Positions 14,471-23,557 of a DNA stretch of 64,000 nucleotides are shown piece by piece. The stretch comes from CAZPQK01 sp964588695. GTDB taxonomy: Bacteria; Krumholzibacteriota; Krumholzibacteriia; WVZY01; JAKEHA01. Under the pieces are notes generated by a model. The model worked only from the letters and a program-made list of their open reading frames with translations, searched no databases and had not been told where the DNA came from. Position numbers and translations under genes: made by a program. The stretch is taken from contig CAZPQK010000006.1 of NCBI GenBank assembly GCA_964588695.1, positions 186,001-250,000 on the forward strand, read 5' to 3'. How positions within the stretch are numbered: the first letter of the stretch is position 1; every line of letters begins with the position of its first letter.

Positions 14471-15826
14471 ATGAAAACGATTTTCGCCGCGGGTTTGCTA
14501 TTGATTTGCGTCGCTCCGACGGCGACGCCGCAGGTTGCCGAATGTTCGGACGCGTGCACAGAGGGTGCGCACAAGAGTGCCGCTACCTGCGAGCCGACGT
14601 CTGCGGTTTGCGGCCCGGCGTCATCGGCGTGCGGGGTCGCCACATCGGTTTGCGGGCCGGGGCAATCGTGCGGGACACTTGCGACGTTCGGCGTCGATCC
14701 AGCGCGACGGGTGGTTGCGCCTCAAACCGCGGCCACCACGTTGCCGTTCAGGAACCTGGCATCTCTAATCGAGCCGGTACGCGCAAGCTATCGCGTTCCC
14801 GCGTTGGCGGTGGCGGTGTCGCGAACCGACGGAGTGGTTGCCGCCGGTGCGACCGGCGCGCGTATCGCCGGACACCCGCAGTCGGTAACACCGTTCGATC
14901 GTTTTCACCTGGGGTCGTGCGGTAAAGCGTTCACGGCCACCGTCGCCGCGCGCCTGGTCGCGGCGAATCAAATCCGCTGGGAAACTACCGTGGCGGATGC
15001 GTTTCCAGAGTTGGTTGCCGATAACAATCCTTATCGCGACGTTACGTTGCAACAACTGCTCGCGCATCGCTCGGGGCTACCGACCCGGTCCAACGCGATG
15101 ATGCACGAAGCGTTGGGCTACACTGGCGATGCCATCGCGCAACGCGTTGCGTTTGTACGCATGGCGTTGTCGCTTCCCCCGGCCAGCGAACCGGGCACGA
15201 CGTTCGGCTACACCGATGTGGGTTACACCGTCGCCGGCGCGATGTTAGAACGCGCGGCCGGAACATCCTGGGAAGAGCTGGTGCGCGAACACGTGCAAGC
15301 GCCGTTGGGTCTCACGAGTCTGGGCTTTGGCGAACCGGCAACCTTTGGCGGCACCGATCAACCCTGGGGACACATCGCCGAAGGCGATCGCATGGTGCCG
15401 TTCACGCCGGGGCCCAGCGCGAACGACGACAACCCGCCGGTGATTGGCCCGGCTGGCCTGGTGCACTTGTCGGTGGTGGATTGGGCGCGGTTCGCGGCGG
15501 CGCATCTAAGCGGCGCGCGGGGAGAGTCGCCCGATTCGTTTTTGTCGGCCGACGCGTTTGGCGTTCTTCACGCCGATTCATACTCGCAGGGTTACAGTCT
15601 CGGTTGGGGTGTTCAAACCACGGATCGCGGTCGCGGGCTTTCGCACACGGGATCGTGCGGGGAGTGGTATTCGCTGATTTGGATTTTACCCGACGCCGAT
15701 CTTGCTATCGTGGTAGCAACGAACATTGGCGGCGGCAATGCGGTTGCGGCCGCCAATGAAGCGTTGCAAGTGGTACTGACCGAAATCGAACAAGCCCCGT
15801 CGGCACGCGCCGCAGCCGACCACTAG
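14471..15826 (+). CDS. Beta-lactamase-fold hydrolase with Cys-rich N-terminal segment
   Basis: A 451-residue exported protein. After a signal peptide (1-20) comes an unusual stretch (about 24-68) with seven cysteines in repeating xxCGP units (SAVCGPASSACGVATSVCGP). The hydrolase domain follows, with SxxK in GSCGKAFT, a YxN-like site as YTDVGY (Asp in place of Asn) and HTGSCG near the end. The Cys-rich segment could bind metal or form disulfides; I know of no standard family that contains it. Coupled to the MarR gene by a one-base gap. Convergent with the MBL gene, 1 bp apart. Confidence 0.85.
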   Translation: MKTIFAAGLLLICVAPTATPQVAECSDACTEGAHKSAATCEPTSAVCGPASSACGVATSVCGPGQSCGTLATFGVDPARRVVAPQTAATTLPFRNLASLIEPVRASYRVPALAVAVSRTDGVVAAGATGARIAGHPQSVTPFDRFHLGSCGKAFTATVAARLVAANQIRWETTVADAFPELVADNNPYRDVTLQQLLAHRSGLPTRSNAMMHEALGYTGDAIAQRVAFVRMALSLPPASEPGTTFGYTDVGYTVAGAMLERAAGTSWEELVREHVQAPLGLTSLGFGEPATFGGTDQPWGHIAEGDRMVPFTPGPSANDDNPPVIGPAGLVHLSVVDWARFAAAHLSGARGESPDSFLSADAFGVLHADSYSQGYSLGWGVQTTDRGRGLSHTGSCGEWYSLIWILPDADLAIVVATNIGGGNAVAAANEALQVVLTEIEQAPSARAAADH

Positions 15827-15827
15827 C

Positions 15828-16553
15828 CTATTCGTACCAGGCGGCCAGTCGGACTTCGATGTTCGGGTTCTTTGCGACCAGCTTTTTGAACTGCTCGACG
15901 TCGCTAAACCCACCCGATCCGCGGTAGTGATACGGATACACTACCTTCGGTGCAAACTCCAGCACCGCACTTGCCGCCTGCTCGACGGTCATGGTGTAGG
16001 GAAGATTCATACACACAAACGCGTAGTCGATGTTCTTAAGCGCACGCATCTCAGGAATGTCTTCGGTGTCGCCCGACACGTAGACGCGTTTGCCCTGGTA
16101 GTTAACAACGTAACCGTTGCCGCGCCCCTTGGGATGAAACTTCAACCGCTCTTCGGTTAAGTTGTACATCGCCACTGCGTCAATCTTGACATCTCCGACG
16201 GTGCGCGACGCGCCGTTGGCCAGCGTCTCGCCCAACTCCAACCGCTCTTGCACCGCTGCCCCCGCAATGACGACGGTGTTTTCGCCCGCGAGTTCGTGCA
16301 CTAGTTTCACGGCCAGGTGGTCGGGGTGAATGTGGGTAATCAAAATAATATCCGGAGTACCAAATCGTTGAAAGCGCTCTGGGGATCCGACGGGATCGAC
16401 CAGAATCATCGCGTCGCCGGCTTCAATTGCCAGCGTACCGTGTTCGATGGGATGAAAGGTAAATGGCGCATCGCTGTGATGGTCGGCCACCACCCCGGCG
16501 GGGATGAGTGCGAACAGGCCTACGAGAAGTAGAGTGGTAAGTTGGCGGCTCAC
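15828..16553 (-). CDS. Exported metallo-beta-lactamase-fold hydrolase (UlaG-like)
   Basis: About 241 residues with a signal peptide (RQLTTLLLVGLFALIPAG). The MBL motif is ITHIHPDHL (HxHxDH), and further metal ligands are likely in YVSGDTEDIP and PYHYRG. This subfamily hydrolyses lactone, phosphoester or lipid-like bonds; the substrate is unknown. I chose the GTG at 16551-16553 because AGGAGG lies 5 nt upstream and the signal peptide begins there. The longer frame to 16625 would put a non-signal segment in front. Two Mn or Zn ions are expected at the site from family knowledge. Confidence 0.85.
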   Translation of the reverse strand: MSRQLTTLLLVGLFALIPAGVVADHHSDAPFTFHPIEHGTLAIEAGDAMILVDPVGSPERFQRFGTPDIILITHIHPDHLAVKLVHELAGENTVVIAGAAVQERLELGETLANGASRTVGDVKIDAVAMYNLTEERLKFHPKGRGNGYVVNYQGKRVYVSGDTEDIPEMRALKNIDYAFVCMNLPYTMTVEQAASAVLEFAPKVVYPYHYRGSGGFSDVEQFKKLVAKNPNIEVRLAAWYE

Positions 16554-16677
16554 AGGTTCCTCCTGGTTGGATGTCACTATTGCTAGTAGATACCCCGCCG
16601 AGGCGGCGAGGTGTTCCTTTGTCACGCGTGGTCCACGGGTCGGATGACAGTTCGACAGCGCCCGAAAGCGCGACGAG

Positions 16678-16707
16678 ACGGGGCGCCAGTCAAGCCCGGC
16701 GCCCCGT
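16678..16707 (-). terminator. Strong hairpin after the 16721 gene
   Basis: A 10-bp stem, ACGGGGCGCC with GGCGCCCCGT, with a 10-nt loop. There is little T-run on the minus side, so termination strength is uncertain. Confidence 0.55.
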
Positions 16708-16720
16708 TTAATGCGGGTAA

Positions 16721-17872
16721 CTAGTCTACCAGATTTAACTTAGCCTCCAATTCGGCCAGGCGAGCCCGCAGTTCGGCTAGTTCGCTGCGAACATCGCCGC
16801 CCCGATTGATGGGCTGGCTCGATGCGATTGTCGGGCCGGGCTTGCCCAGGCTGGCCGCATCGGCATCTGGGCCATCAGTGGTTAGTTGCGGGGTAACGAT
16901 CCCATAGGCGTTCTCAAAATAGATGAGGTTGAGCGTCCGGTCGCCGACACTGGCACTACCACCATTGCTACCTCGCTCCCCGTTCATGTAGAAAGTGTTG
17001 CTGCCGGCGGTAACGGGGTAAATTGCCTGCGCCGTGGCCGGAAACGTGTAGGTTCCGGAGCCGGCGTTGTCGGGTACCTGAACGATCATGGTCTGGTTGG
17101 TCGGCAGTGTGCTAGGCGAGGTCGATGTACCAATCCAAGCGTAAGTTGGCAATCCATTAGAGTGGTTCAGGAAAATGTGGCACGTCGCGATCGCTAGTAC
17201 GTAACCATCTCCCGGACAGTTTATGTTTAGTGTAACCAGGTTGTTAATCGTGCCCGGCCCGGTAAGCCCGCCTGACGTTACGCCCTTTTGGCTCGCGACA
17301 CCCGGGTCGTTGCCGCTGCCGCCACCTCCGGTCGCAGATATCGTGATGTTGCTACCGCTAGGCACAACGGTCATGCCCGTGCCCGCTAGCAGGTTGACAT
17401 TGTCGGTGAGGCCGTTCAGCGAGCGGATCGCGGTGCCATTTGCCATCTTCGTTGATATCACGGCATTGTTGGCAAGCTTGTTAGTGGTAACCGTGCCGTC
17501 CTCCACGCTTAGCGCGTTGATCGCGTAAGGCGTGGCGCTTAGTTCCGTACGCGGCGTCATCTCCGGGTCTGCGTTTACGGTGATTCCCAGCCAGTACGGC
17601 TCGTCAAAGTTCACGGCGGTGAGCGGAATATTGCTACCCAATATCGCTTCAAAACGACCATTGGTAACTGGTAGATTCTGAAACTCCAACCAAATCGGCG
17701 AGCCTCCGGCCGCAACTGTGTAAAGACGAAACCCGAGTGAGTAGTTACCATCCGCCACCGGAGTTCCGGCGTTGTCGGTTAGTACTCCCTGGTAGGAAAA
17801 CGTACGCGGCGGATCGGCGCTCGCCGGCAGTGCAACCAAAAATAAAACTAGAGCAGCGATGATGTATTTCAT
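16721..17872 (-). CDS. Secreted fibre-like protein of unknown function
   Basis: 383 residues with a clear signal peptide (MKYIIAALVLFLVALPASA). The next region (FSYQGVLTDNAGTPVADGNY to ELSATPYAINA) is a beta-sandwich pattern common at the start of secreted proteins in FCB candidate phyla. A Gly/Ser stretch, a C1q/tail-fibre-like central region and a C-terminal coiled coil (ELRARLAELEAKL) follow. The coiled coil suggests trimerisation. It lies 34 bp downstream of the sorted 17907 protein on the same strand, so the two probably form an operon of surface proteins. The ribosome site is GGAG 9 nt before the ATG. Confidence 0.7.
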   Translation of the reverse strand: MKYIIAALVLFLVALPASADPPRTFSYQGVLTDNAGTPVADGNYSLGFRLYTVAAGGSPIWLEFQNLPVTNGRFEAILGSNIPLTAVNFDEPYWLGITVNADPEMTPRTELSATPYAINALSVEDGTVTTNKLANNAVISTKMANGTAIRSLNGLTDNVNLLAGTGMTVVPSGSNITISATGGGGSGNDPGVASQKGVTSGGLTGPGTINNLVTLNINCPGDGYVLAIATCHIFLNHSNGLPTYAWIGTSTSPSTLPTNQTMIVQVPDNAGSGTYTFPATAQAIYPVTAGSNTFYMNGERGSNGGSASVGDRTLNLIYFENAYGIVTPQLTTDGPDADAASLGKPGPTIASSQPINRGGDVRSELAELRARLAELEAKLNLVD

Positions 17873-17906
17873 TGGAATAGTCTCCGAGTTCCGGTTTGAG
17901 CTGTGG

Positions 17907-18440
17907 TTACTTCAAGAGCACGAGTTTGCGCGACGTCACAAAGCCAGGTGCTTCGATGCGGTAGAAGTACACGCCGCTGGCCAGTGAAGAGCCGTCGAAC
18001 GGCACAACGTAGATGCCGCCGGGGCGCGATTCATTAACTAACTCCGCAACCTCCGCACCGTTCACGTCAAAGATGCGAAGAACAACATGCGATTCTCGCG
18101 GCAACGCAAACCGAATCGTTGTTGTGGGGTTAAACGGGTTCGGGTAGTTCTGGTCCAGGCGAAATGTCTGCGGGAGAAGAGGGTTGTCACCGATGCTGGT
18201 TGGAAAGTTGCCCGGAGGTTCCCAAAATCCGTTAAGCGATCCAAAGTTGGTGCTAGTGGCAGAGCCGATGGCCGCCTGACCGGCGGTTCCTAGTATCTGG
18301 TAGTTAGTACTCGAAGCGGTCGTCGCGCCGCTTGACGCAACTTGCTTCTGTAAACTGGTTTGAGCCGAAGTCAATCGAGGCGGAGCTACAAAGACCATAG
18401 CCAGGACAACGGTCAACCATAGGCCAGGGGGTGTTTTCAT
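17907..18440 (-). CDS. Small secreted protein with C-terminal sorting domain
   Basis: 177 residues: a signal peptide (1-26), a short mature segment (NYQILGTAGQAAIGSATSTN) and a full NPFNPTTTIRF-type sorting domain ending in SRKLVLLK. More than half the protein is the sorting domain, so the cargo is only about 60 residues. The family is exported across the outer membrane by a Type IX-like route in Bacteroidetes; in other FCB lineages the route is assumed. AGGAGG lies 9 nt before the ATG. It is upstream of the fibre-like gene in the same operon. Confidence 0.75.
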   Translation of the reverse strand: MKTPPGLWLTVVLAMVFVAPPRLTSAQTSLQKQVASSGATTASSTNYQILGTAGQAAIGSATSTNFGSLNGFWEPPGNFPTSIGDNPLLPQTFRLDQNYPNPFNPTTTIRFALPRESHVVLRIFDVNGAEVAELVNESRPGGIYVVPFDGSSLASGVYFYRIEAPGFVTSRKLVLLK

Positions 18441-18710
18441 CTAAAGATGCCTCCTGCGCCGATAAGCGCGCTGTGTTGTGACCGAGACGTTAATATCATA
18501 CCACCGCTACTGCTACCGACTCCAGAGTTCTAGCGCTCAAGCTCGTTGTTTCCGGGGTGCATGCGGTAAACCCAGGCTGGGGCACAAGGCTTGCTGAGTC
18601 CAATGTCGCCCACTTGCTATGCGTTGCCAGACCGCGTAGAATTAAATGCTATATCCGGCAACTCGGTTGCCATCGCCCAACTTACGCATTATCCGGAAGG
18701 GCAGGCTAGC

Positions 18711-19418
18711 GTGACGCAGGACGCCGCCAGCAGAAAAGAATGGTACGGAACCGGGGTCTATAGCTCCAAAATGGGGCTCTACACCGGTGGGTTTGAGCAG
18801 GCTGTGATTGCCCAGGAACTCGATCGCATCGGCACCAACGTTTCGGTGCTCGACGTCGGCGGCGGCGATGGGCGAAACGCCGTTTTCGCCAAAGAGGTCG
18901 GGCACGATCCCGTTCTTTTGGAGTACGAGCCGCTACCGTTGCAACTGTTTTTGGAACGCGGTGTCACGCTTCCCGCCGTGCAAGCGAGTGGCATGGAGTT
19001 GCCGGTGGCCGACGGTTCGTTTCAAGCCGTCATGACCATCGGCGTTAGCGCGTGCTTTACCGGCCAGGATGATATTAACGTTCGGTTTTTTGCAGAAGTG
19101 CATCGCGTATTGAAACCCGGTGGATTATTTCTGTTAACCGCGCACAACAAAGGTTCGTACATCGGGCGCATTCGTCAGACTCACGGCGAAGGGCCCGGTT
19201 GGGCGGGCTACTACACCGACGATTGCGACGACTACTCGCGAAAACTTAACGCCGCCGGTTTCGACATCACCGCGTGTCACGGGTATCGCTGGTTGCCGTT
19301 TCCACACAACTCAAACAACCCGCTCATTCCCGCGTTGGCATTGGTTGAAAAAGTGCTTCCTCTGCGACGTAGCACCAGATTTAGTCCGTGGCTTTTCTTT
19401 GTCGCGCGAAAACGCTAA
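18711..19418 (+). CDS. SAM-dependent class I methyltransferase (copy 1)
   Basis: A 235-residue Methyltransf_11-type enzyme: motif I SVLDVGGGDGRN, motif II-like ELPVADGSFQAVM and the post-motif region VLKPGGLFLL. It closely resembles the next gene along its whole length, so the two are tandem duplicates. The GTG at 18711 gives exactly the same length as the second copy and has GGAAGG upstream. The frame opens as far as 18591, but that extension is not shared. The substrate is unknown; the position facing a FemAB-like gene suggests cell-envelope or polysaccharide work (inference). Confidence 0.8.
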   Translation: MTQDAASRKEWYGTGVYSSKMGLYTGGFEQAVIAQELDRIGTNVSVLDVGGGDGRNAVFAKEVGHDPVLLEYEPLPLQLFLERGVTLPAVQASGMELPVADGSFQAVMTIGVSACFTGQDDINVRFFAEVHRVLKPGGLFLLTAHNKGSYIGRIRQTHGEGPGWAGYYTDDCDDYSRKLNAAGFDITACHGYRWLPFPHNSNNPLIPALALVEKVLPLRRSTRFSPWLFFVARKR

Positions 19419-19448
19419 CCCCGTGCGACTCGCCCTTTCAGGATCCGC

Positions 19449-20156
19449 ATGACCACCGCGACATCAACCGCAGAATGGTACTGGCTAAAGTCGTGTCGTT
19501 CGCGCATGGGCGTGTACACCGGCCGTATCGAGCAGGCGCTGATTGCCAAGTACCTGGCAGCCGAAGGAAGTAACCTAAGTGTGCTGGATGTCGGCGGCGG
19601 TTCCGGTCGCAACACCACGTTTGTAAAGTCACTGGGGCATCGCCCCACGTTGCTAGAGTTTAACGGCGTTCCTATAAACTTGTTTCGGGAAGAACACGCC
19701 GACATTCCTGCCGTGCAGGCGAGCGGGTTAGAGCTTCCGGTAGCCGACGCGTCGTTCGACGCGGTCATCACCATCGAAGTGACCGTGTGTGTAACCGGTG
19801 AGAACGGCGCCAACGAGCGCTTCTTTCCCGACGTGCATCGCGTGCTTAAAGCCAACGGCCTGTTTTTGTTGACCGTGTCCAACGGCGACTCGTACGTGGG
19901 GAACATAAAAAAGCGTGATCCCAACCTGGCCGACTACGAGACCGCGTACTACCACGACGGGTTTAACGACTACATGCGCAAGCTCGACGATGCCGGGTTT
20001 GTTGTGGAGGCATGTATCGGCTACCGCTGGATTCCGTTTACCCGCGATTCGGACAGTGCGTTAATTCCGGTGCTCGCCGGCGTCGAAAAGGCCCTGCAGT
20101 TGCGTCGCTTGCCACGATTTAGTCCGTGGGTTTTCATCGCCGCCCGCAAGCGGTAG
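19449..20156 (+). CDS. SAM-dependent class I methyltransferase (copy 2)
   Basis: 235 residues, paralogous to the preceding gene: SVLDVGGGSGRN, ELPVADASFDAVI and the identical ending RFSPWxFxxARKR. It starts 30 bp after copy 1. Differences are concentrated in the central acceptor region, so the two may act on related but different substrates or in sequence. It is convergent with the FemAB-like gene, with 9 bp between the stops. Confidence 0.82.
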   Translation: MTTATSTAEWYWLKSCRSRMGVYTGRIEQALIAKYLAAEGSNLSVLDVGGGSGRNTTFVKSLGHRPTLLEFNGVPINLFREEHADIPAVQASGLELPVADASFDAVITIEVTVCVTGENGANERFFPDVHRVLKANGLFLLTVSNGDSYVGNIKKRDPNLADYETAYYHDGFNDYMRKLDDAGFVVEACIGYRWIPFTRDSDSALIPVLAGVEKALQLRRLPRFSPWVFIAARKR

Positions 20157-20165
20157 CAATCGCCA

Positions 20166-21221
20166 CTATCCCAGGTGGCGATACACCATCCGCCCGGCCC
20201 ACCGAGATGCAAATCCCGGCGCATGATGCACGAACGTTTTCATGAGTCGGTACTTAAGGCTGTCTTCGGTCGTCGACGTTACGCCCTCGACGGGCGGAAG
20301 GTAGTAGTAGGGAAGCGTGTATTCGCGAGTGCCCCACAGTCGCTTGAAGTTCACGAGTCCCTTGTTGTCGGGTGACGTGCGACCAAAGTCGTACTGTTTG
20401 ACACCATGCTCGCAAGCGTACTCCATCCCCTTCCACACCAGAAAGTGATTGCCGCGAAACTCGGCAAAGTCGGTGTTGGATCCGGTGTACTTGTGAATCA
20501 GCAGGTCCTTGAAGTGAAAATAAACGTTGGCCGAGATCGGTTCGTCGCCGCGATAGGCAACGGTCACAAAGCCATAGCCCTTGGATATGACACGCTTCCA
20601 GATGTTGTGAAACAAGACAAACGGCTGAGGGATCATGCCGTGTTTGGTTCGTGTTAACAGGTTCAGCCGGTAGAACGTTTTAACATCGTCAAGCGAAGTG
20701 CCCTGGTGGAACCGCAAGTGGGGAAGGCATTTGTTACGCACGTACTGGCGCGCCCGCTTGCCGAACCGTGCGGTTAATTCGTCAAAATCGCCGCTAATGT
20801 CGGTGACGAACGTGTTGTAGTAGTCGTGTGTCGACAGTTGGTGGTTGGCGAGGACATCCGGCGGATACTCCGCGCGCAGTTCGATGTACCGCGCCTTGTC
20901 TTGTCGCTGAACTTCTATCGCGGCCGCAAGCAACGCCCGCAGGTGTTCGGCATCTTCGGCCAACGGAGGACATTCGTCTACGAACGGCACCGATACCACG
21001 CGATTGCCGGTCAGAAAGCTCCTAATCAACACCAGTGCCATGCCCGCGACAATTTCGTCGCTGCGCTCGACCGCCAAATAGCGCGGACGATAGCCATAGG
21101 TGTCGGCCAGGACGTGGGTCCACATTGAGGTGTGCACGAACGTGCCCTTCGTGTGGCGCTCCACAAACGTGTCCCAACGCGGGTCGGTCCGCGGGTCGAT
21201 GGTAGTGACTTGTGTGTTCAC
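20166..21221 (-). CDS. FemAB/GNAT-like acyltransferase (Acetyltransf_6 type)
   Basis: 351 residues with the double-GNAT layout of FemAB-type proteins: FVHTSMWTHVLADTYGYRPR at the start, RARQYVRNK in the middle and the C-terminal acyl-CoA or aminoacyl-binding region PISANVYFHF followed by YDFGRTSPDNKGLVNFKR. The family adds amino acids or acyl groups to peptidoglycan precursors or exopolysaccharides in the cytoplasm. It uses a GTG start, 14 bp after the stop of the DUF5916 barrel gene, so it is probably co-transcribed with it. The exact acceptor is unknown. Confidence 0.8.
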   Translation of the reverse strand: MNTQVTTIDPRTDPRWDTFVERHTKGTFVHTSMWTHVLADTYGYRPRYLAVERSDEIVAGMALVLIRSFLTGNRVVSVPFVDECPPLAEDAEHLRALLAAAIEVQRQDKARYIELRAEYPPDVLANHQLSTHDYYNTFVTDISGDFDELTARFGKRARQYVRNKCLPHLRFHQGTSLDDVKTFYRLNLLTRTKHGMIPQPFVLFHNIWKRVISKGYGFVTVAYRGDEPISANVYFHFKDLLIHKYTGSNTDFAEFRGNHFLVWKGMEYACEHGVKQYDFGRTSPDNKGLVNFKRLWGTREYTLPYYYLPPVEGVTSTTEDSLKYRLMKTFVHHAPGFASRWAGRMVYRHLG

Positions 21222-21235
21222 AAAAAAATGAACCG

Positions 21236-23494
21236 CTAGAAGCGAATCAAGTAGGAGTACTTGATAAAGAACTGGCGGCTGTCGTTGAGCAGGGTGTTGC
21301 GGGTGCGGCGCAATTCCCGCGGGTCAAGGTCTTCCAATAGTTCCACGTTGCGATAGTTCGTATTCATACCAACATACAACGCCGTCCACGGATTGACCAG
21401 ATAAGTAAACAGAAGGTCGCCGTTAAGGTTCCGGTCTCGGGTTTCGGACGTCAGGCTGCCGTTAACGTCGGTTTGCTCGTATTCGACGATCGCACGCACC
21501 GACAGCTCGCGGTTGAACTGATACCCAAGCCGTGCTCGAGCGATTTGATCGCGCAGGATGCGATCGCCGGTGCCTTCCTGGTTTAGCTGGAACAACGAAT
21601 ACAGGACGTCAAAACTGACATTCGTGCTGGGCTTAAACGCCAACCCAAGTTCGCCGGCGTAGCGGTTGGCCAACTCGGGCTGCTCACCACCGGGCGGGTC
21701 GAAGTTAATGACTTTGCCCGCGTCAACTTCGATTTCGGTGACGAGTTCGTCGGTAATGTCGGTGCCAAAGTATCCGTAAAAGTTAAACGGGTCGTACTCG
21801 CGAACTTCCATAAGCGATGCAAAGTCGATTGGCCGTAGCCACTCGCGACGGGTCGTGGCCTGCAAAGCGACGCTGGTTTCGCGAACAAACTCGCCGTGCA
21901 TGGTGAGTTCGTAGATTTCATCAAGCTTGGTCCCGTCGTGGTCCCACACCGATTGGTGGTACCATTCCGGGCCCCAGGCCAGCACAACATCGCCGGCGGT
22001 GCGGACACGATACGACCCCGACCAGTGAATGTCGCGCAAGTCAACGCGGGGAACAAAACCGGTAAGCGTTGCGAAATCCCGGCCAATGTCCTGGTAATGC
22101 ACGTGCGTCCGAAAATGTTGCCCCGACCGATCAAATCGCCAGCTAACCGCAGGGTCTTCGATCTGCGTACCGTCATCGGTTTCTGTAACGCTGTGAATGG
22201 CCTGAAAGTTGGTGGTCCAGGTGGGAGTAAGTTTAATGCGACCGTCGATACCGCCGACGCGGTTGAATCCGCCGGCGAACTCTCGGTCGGTAAAGATCGC
22301 GCCGAGGTTCGACTGGTCCATGATGTCGCGACTAACTCGAGCCACACCAAAGTACGCGCTCTCGCCGTAGTTGGGATCGTCGGGTGAAAGGCTGTTGCCA
22401 GCGCCCTCGTCGTCGGCCAGGAGCAGACCCACCGCCCACGGCCCCAGCTTGCCGGTCAAGCGACCGCCGGCGCGCGGGTCGCTAATCCGTCGGGTAAACA
22501 GCAAGTTGTATTCGCCCTCAAAGTAATTCGCGTTCTCCAGAAAGAACGGTCGCTGCTCCGGGAAGAACACTTCGAAGCGTTCGTTGACTGTCACCTGCGG
22601 TTGGTCCGATTCGACATGGCTAAAGTCCGGGTTCACCGTCAGGTCAAATACCAGCTTGTCTTTGATTACGGCTTTAAGGTCGAAGCCAGCTTCGGCCTCG
22701 CCATCGTCTTTAAATCTTGGACCGTTGGGGTGGCCTTCGTCGATCAGGCGAAAGGTCCGCGCCGTTCCATACGGGACAAACAGAATGTTGCGTCCGGGTG
22801 TAATCTCGTCGTCGATTCGCAGCGTCGCGGCCTGGTTCAGCCGGCCCTCAACACGGCTCGATACCGGCGGCCAGAATGCTTGTTCGGAATCGCGGCGAAT
22901 TTCGCGGAGCACAATAAGCCCCCACTCTTGCGACGGCGCGGGATCGAAACGGAGGCTCTTAAAAGGAATCGCCATTAACACGACGTATCCGGAATCGGTG
23001 ATAGCGCCTTCCGAATGCCAAACCGTGTCGAAGGAATCGTCAAACCCCAGACCTTCGGTCCAAATGGCGTCCCATTGCACACCGAGCGGGTTGCAGACAA
23101 ACGCGATGGCCCGGCGTTGGTCGTTAAATGTGTCGAGCATGATCTCGACGATGTCGTCGTGGAACAACGACTCGCGCGGCGATAAGCGACCGCGCACGCG
23201 GTCGGGTGCGTTGTCGTGAGCAACAAAGACGACATAGAGGTTGTTGTGATCGCGGCCCAGGTAAACGTCGGTGCGTTGCGTGCACGGCTCACCGTCTGCG
23301 GGTTCGCGCTGAATCAAACCCGTGACGTGGGCCATTTGTTTCGCGGTCGCCGTTGCTGCTGTCATGGAGCGGAAGTCGTCCAGGCGAGGTGCGGTCAAAA
23401 GTAGCGGGACAGTCACCGACGGGCGCTGTGGTTGCGCTAGTGCAGATGTGGTGAGGCCAGCTAGCGCAATTAGGGTGGGGCCGAAAATACGCAT
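21236..23494 (-). CDS. DUF5916 outer-membrane barrel with CBM9-like domain
   Basis: 752 residues: signal peptide (1-20), a carbohydrate-binding-family-9-like beta-sandwich (about 30-225; TDVYLGRDHNNLYVVFVAHD, SRVEGRLNQAATLRI), then a long beta-barrel with many alternating strands, including FPEQRPFFLENANYFEGEYN and LLFTRRI, ending in Tyr-Leu-Ile-Arg-Phe, the usual outer-membrane insertion signal. DUF5916 proteins are widespread in Bacteroidetes, Gemmatimonadetes and related phyla. Their transport role is not established. It is expected in the outer membrane with the CBM9-like part facing the periplasm. Confidence 0.88.
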   Translation of the reverse strand: MRIFGPTLIALAGLTTSALAQPQRPSVTVPLLLTAPRLDDFRSMTAATATAKQMAHVTGLIQREPADGEPCTQRTDVYLGRDHNNLYVVFVAHDNAPDRVRGRLSPRESLFHDDIVEIMLDTFNDQRRAIAFVCNPLGVQWDAIWTEGLGFDDSFDTVWHSEGAITDSGYVVLMAIPFKSLRFDPAPSQEWGLIVLREIRRDSEQAFWPPVSSRVEGRLNQAATLRIDDEITPGRNILFVPYGTARTFRLIDEGHPNGPRFKDDGEAEAGFDLKAVIKDKLVFDLTVNPDFSHVESDQPQVTVNERFEVFFPEQRPFFLENANYFEGEYNLLFTRRISDPRAGGRLTGKLGPWAVGLLLADDEGAGNSLSPDDPNYGESAYFGVARVSRDIMDQSNLGAIFTDREFAGGFNRVGGIDGRIKLTPTWTTNFQAIHSVTETDDGTQIEDPAVSWRFDRSGQHFRTHVHYQDIGRDFATLTGFVPRVDLRDIHWSGSYRVRTAGDVVLAWGPEWYHQSVWDHDGTKLDEIYELTMHGEFVRETSVALQATTRREWLRPIDFASLMEVREYDPFNFYGYFGTDITDELVTEIEVDAGKVINFDPPGGEQPELANRYAGELGLAFKPSTNVSFDVLYSLFQLNQEGTGDRILRDQIARARLGYQFNRELSVRAIVEYEQTDVNGSLTSETRDRNLNGDLLFTYLVNPWTALYVGMNTNYRNVELLEDLDPRELRRTRNTLLNDSRQFFIKYSYLIRF

Positions 23495-23557
23495 AGATTG
23501 ATCTTAACACGCCGCGCCGGACTTGACAACTCGTTGGGGTAGAGCGGCTTATGGTCG

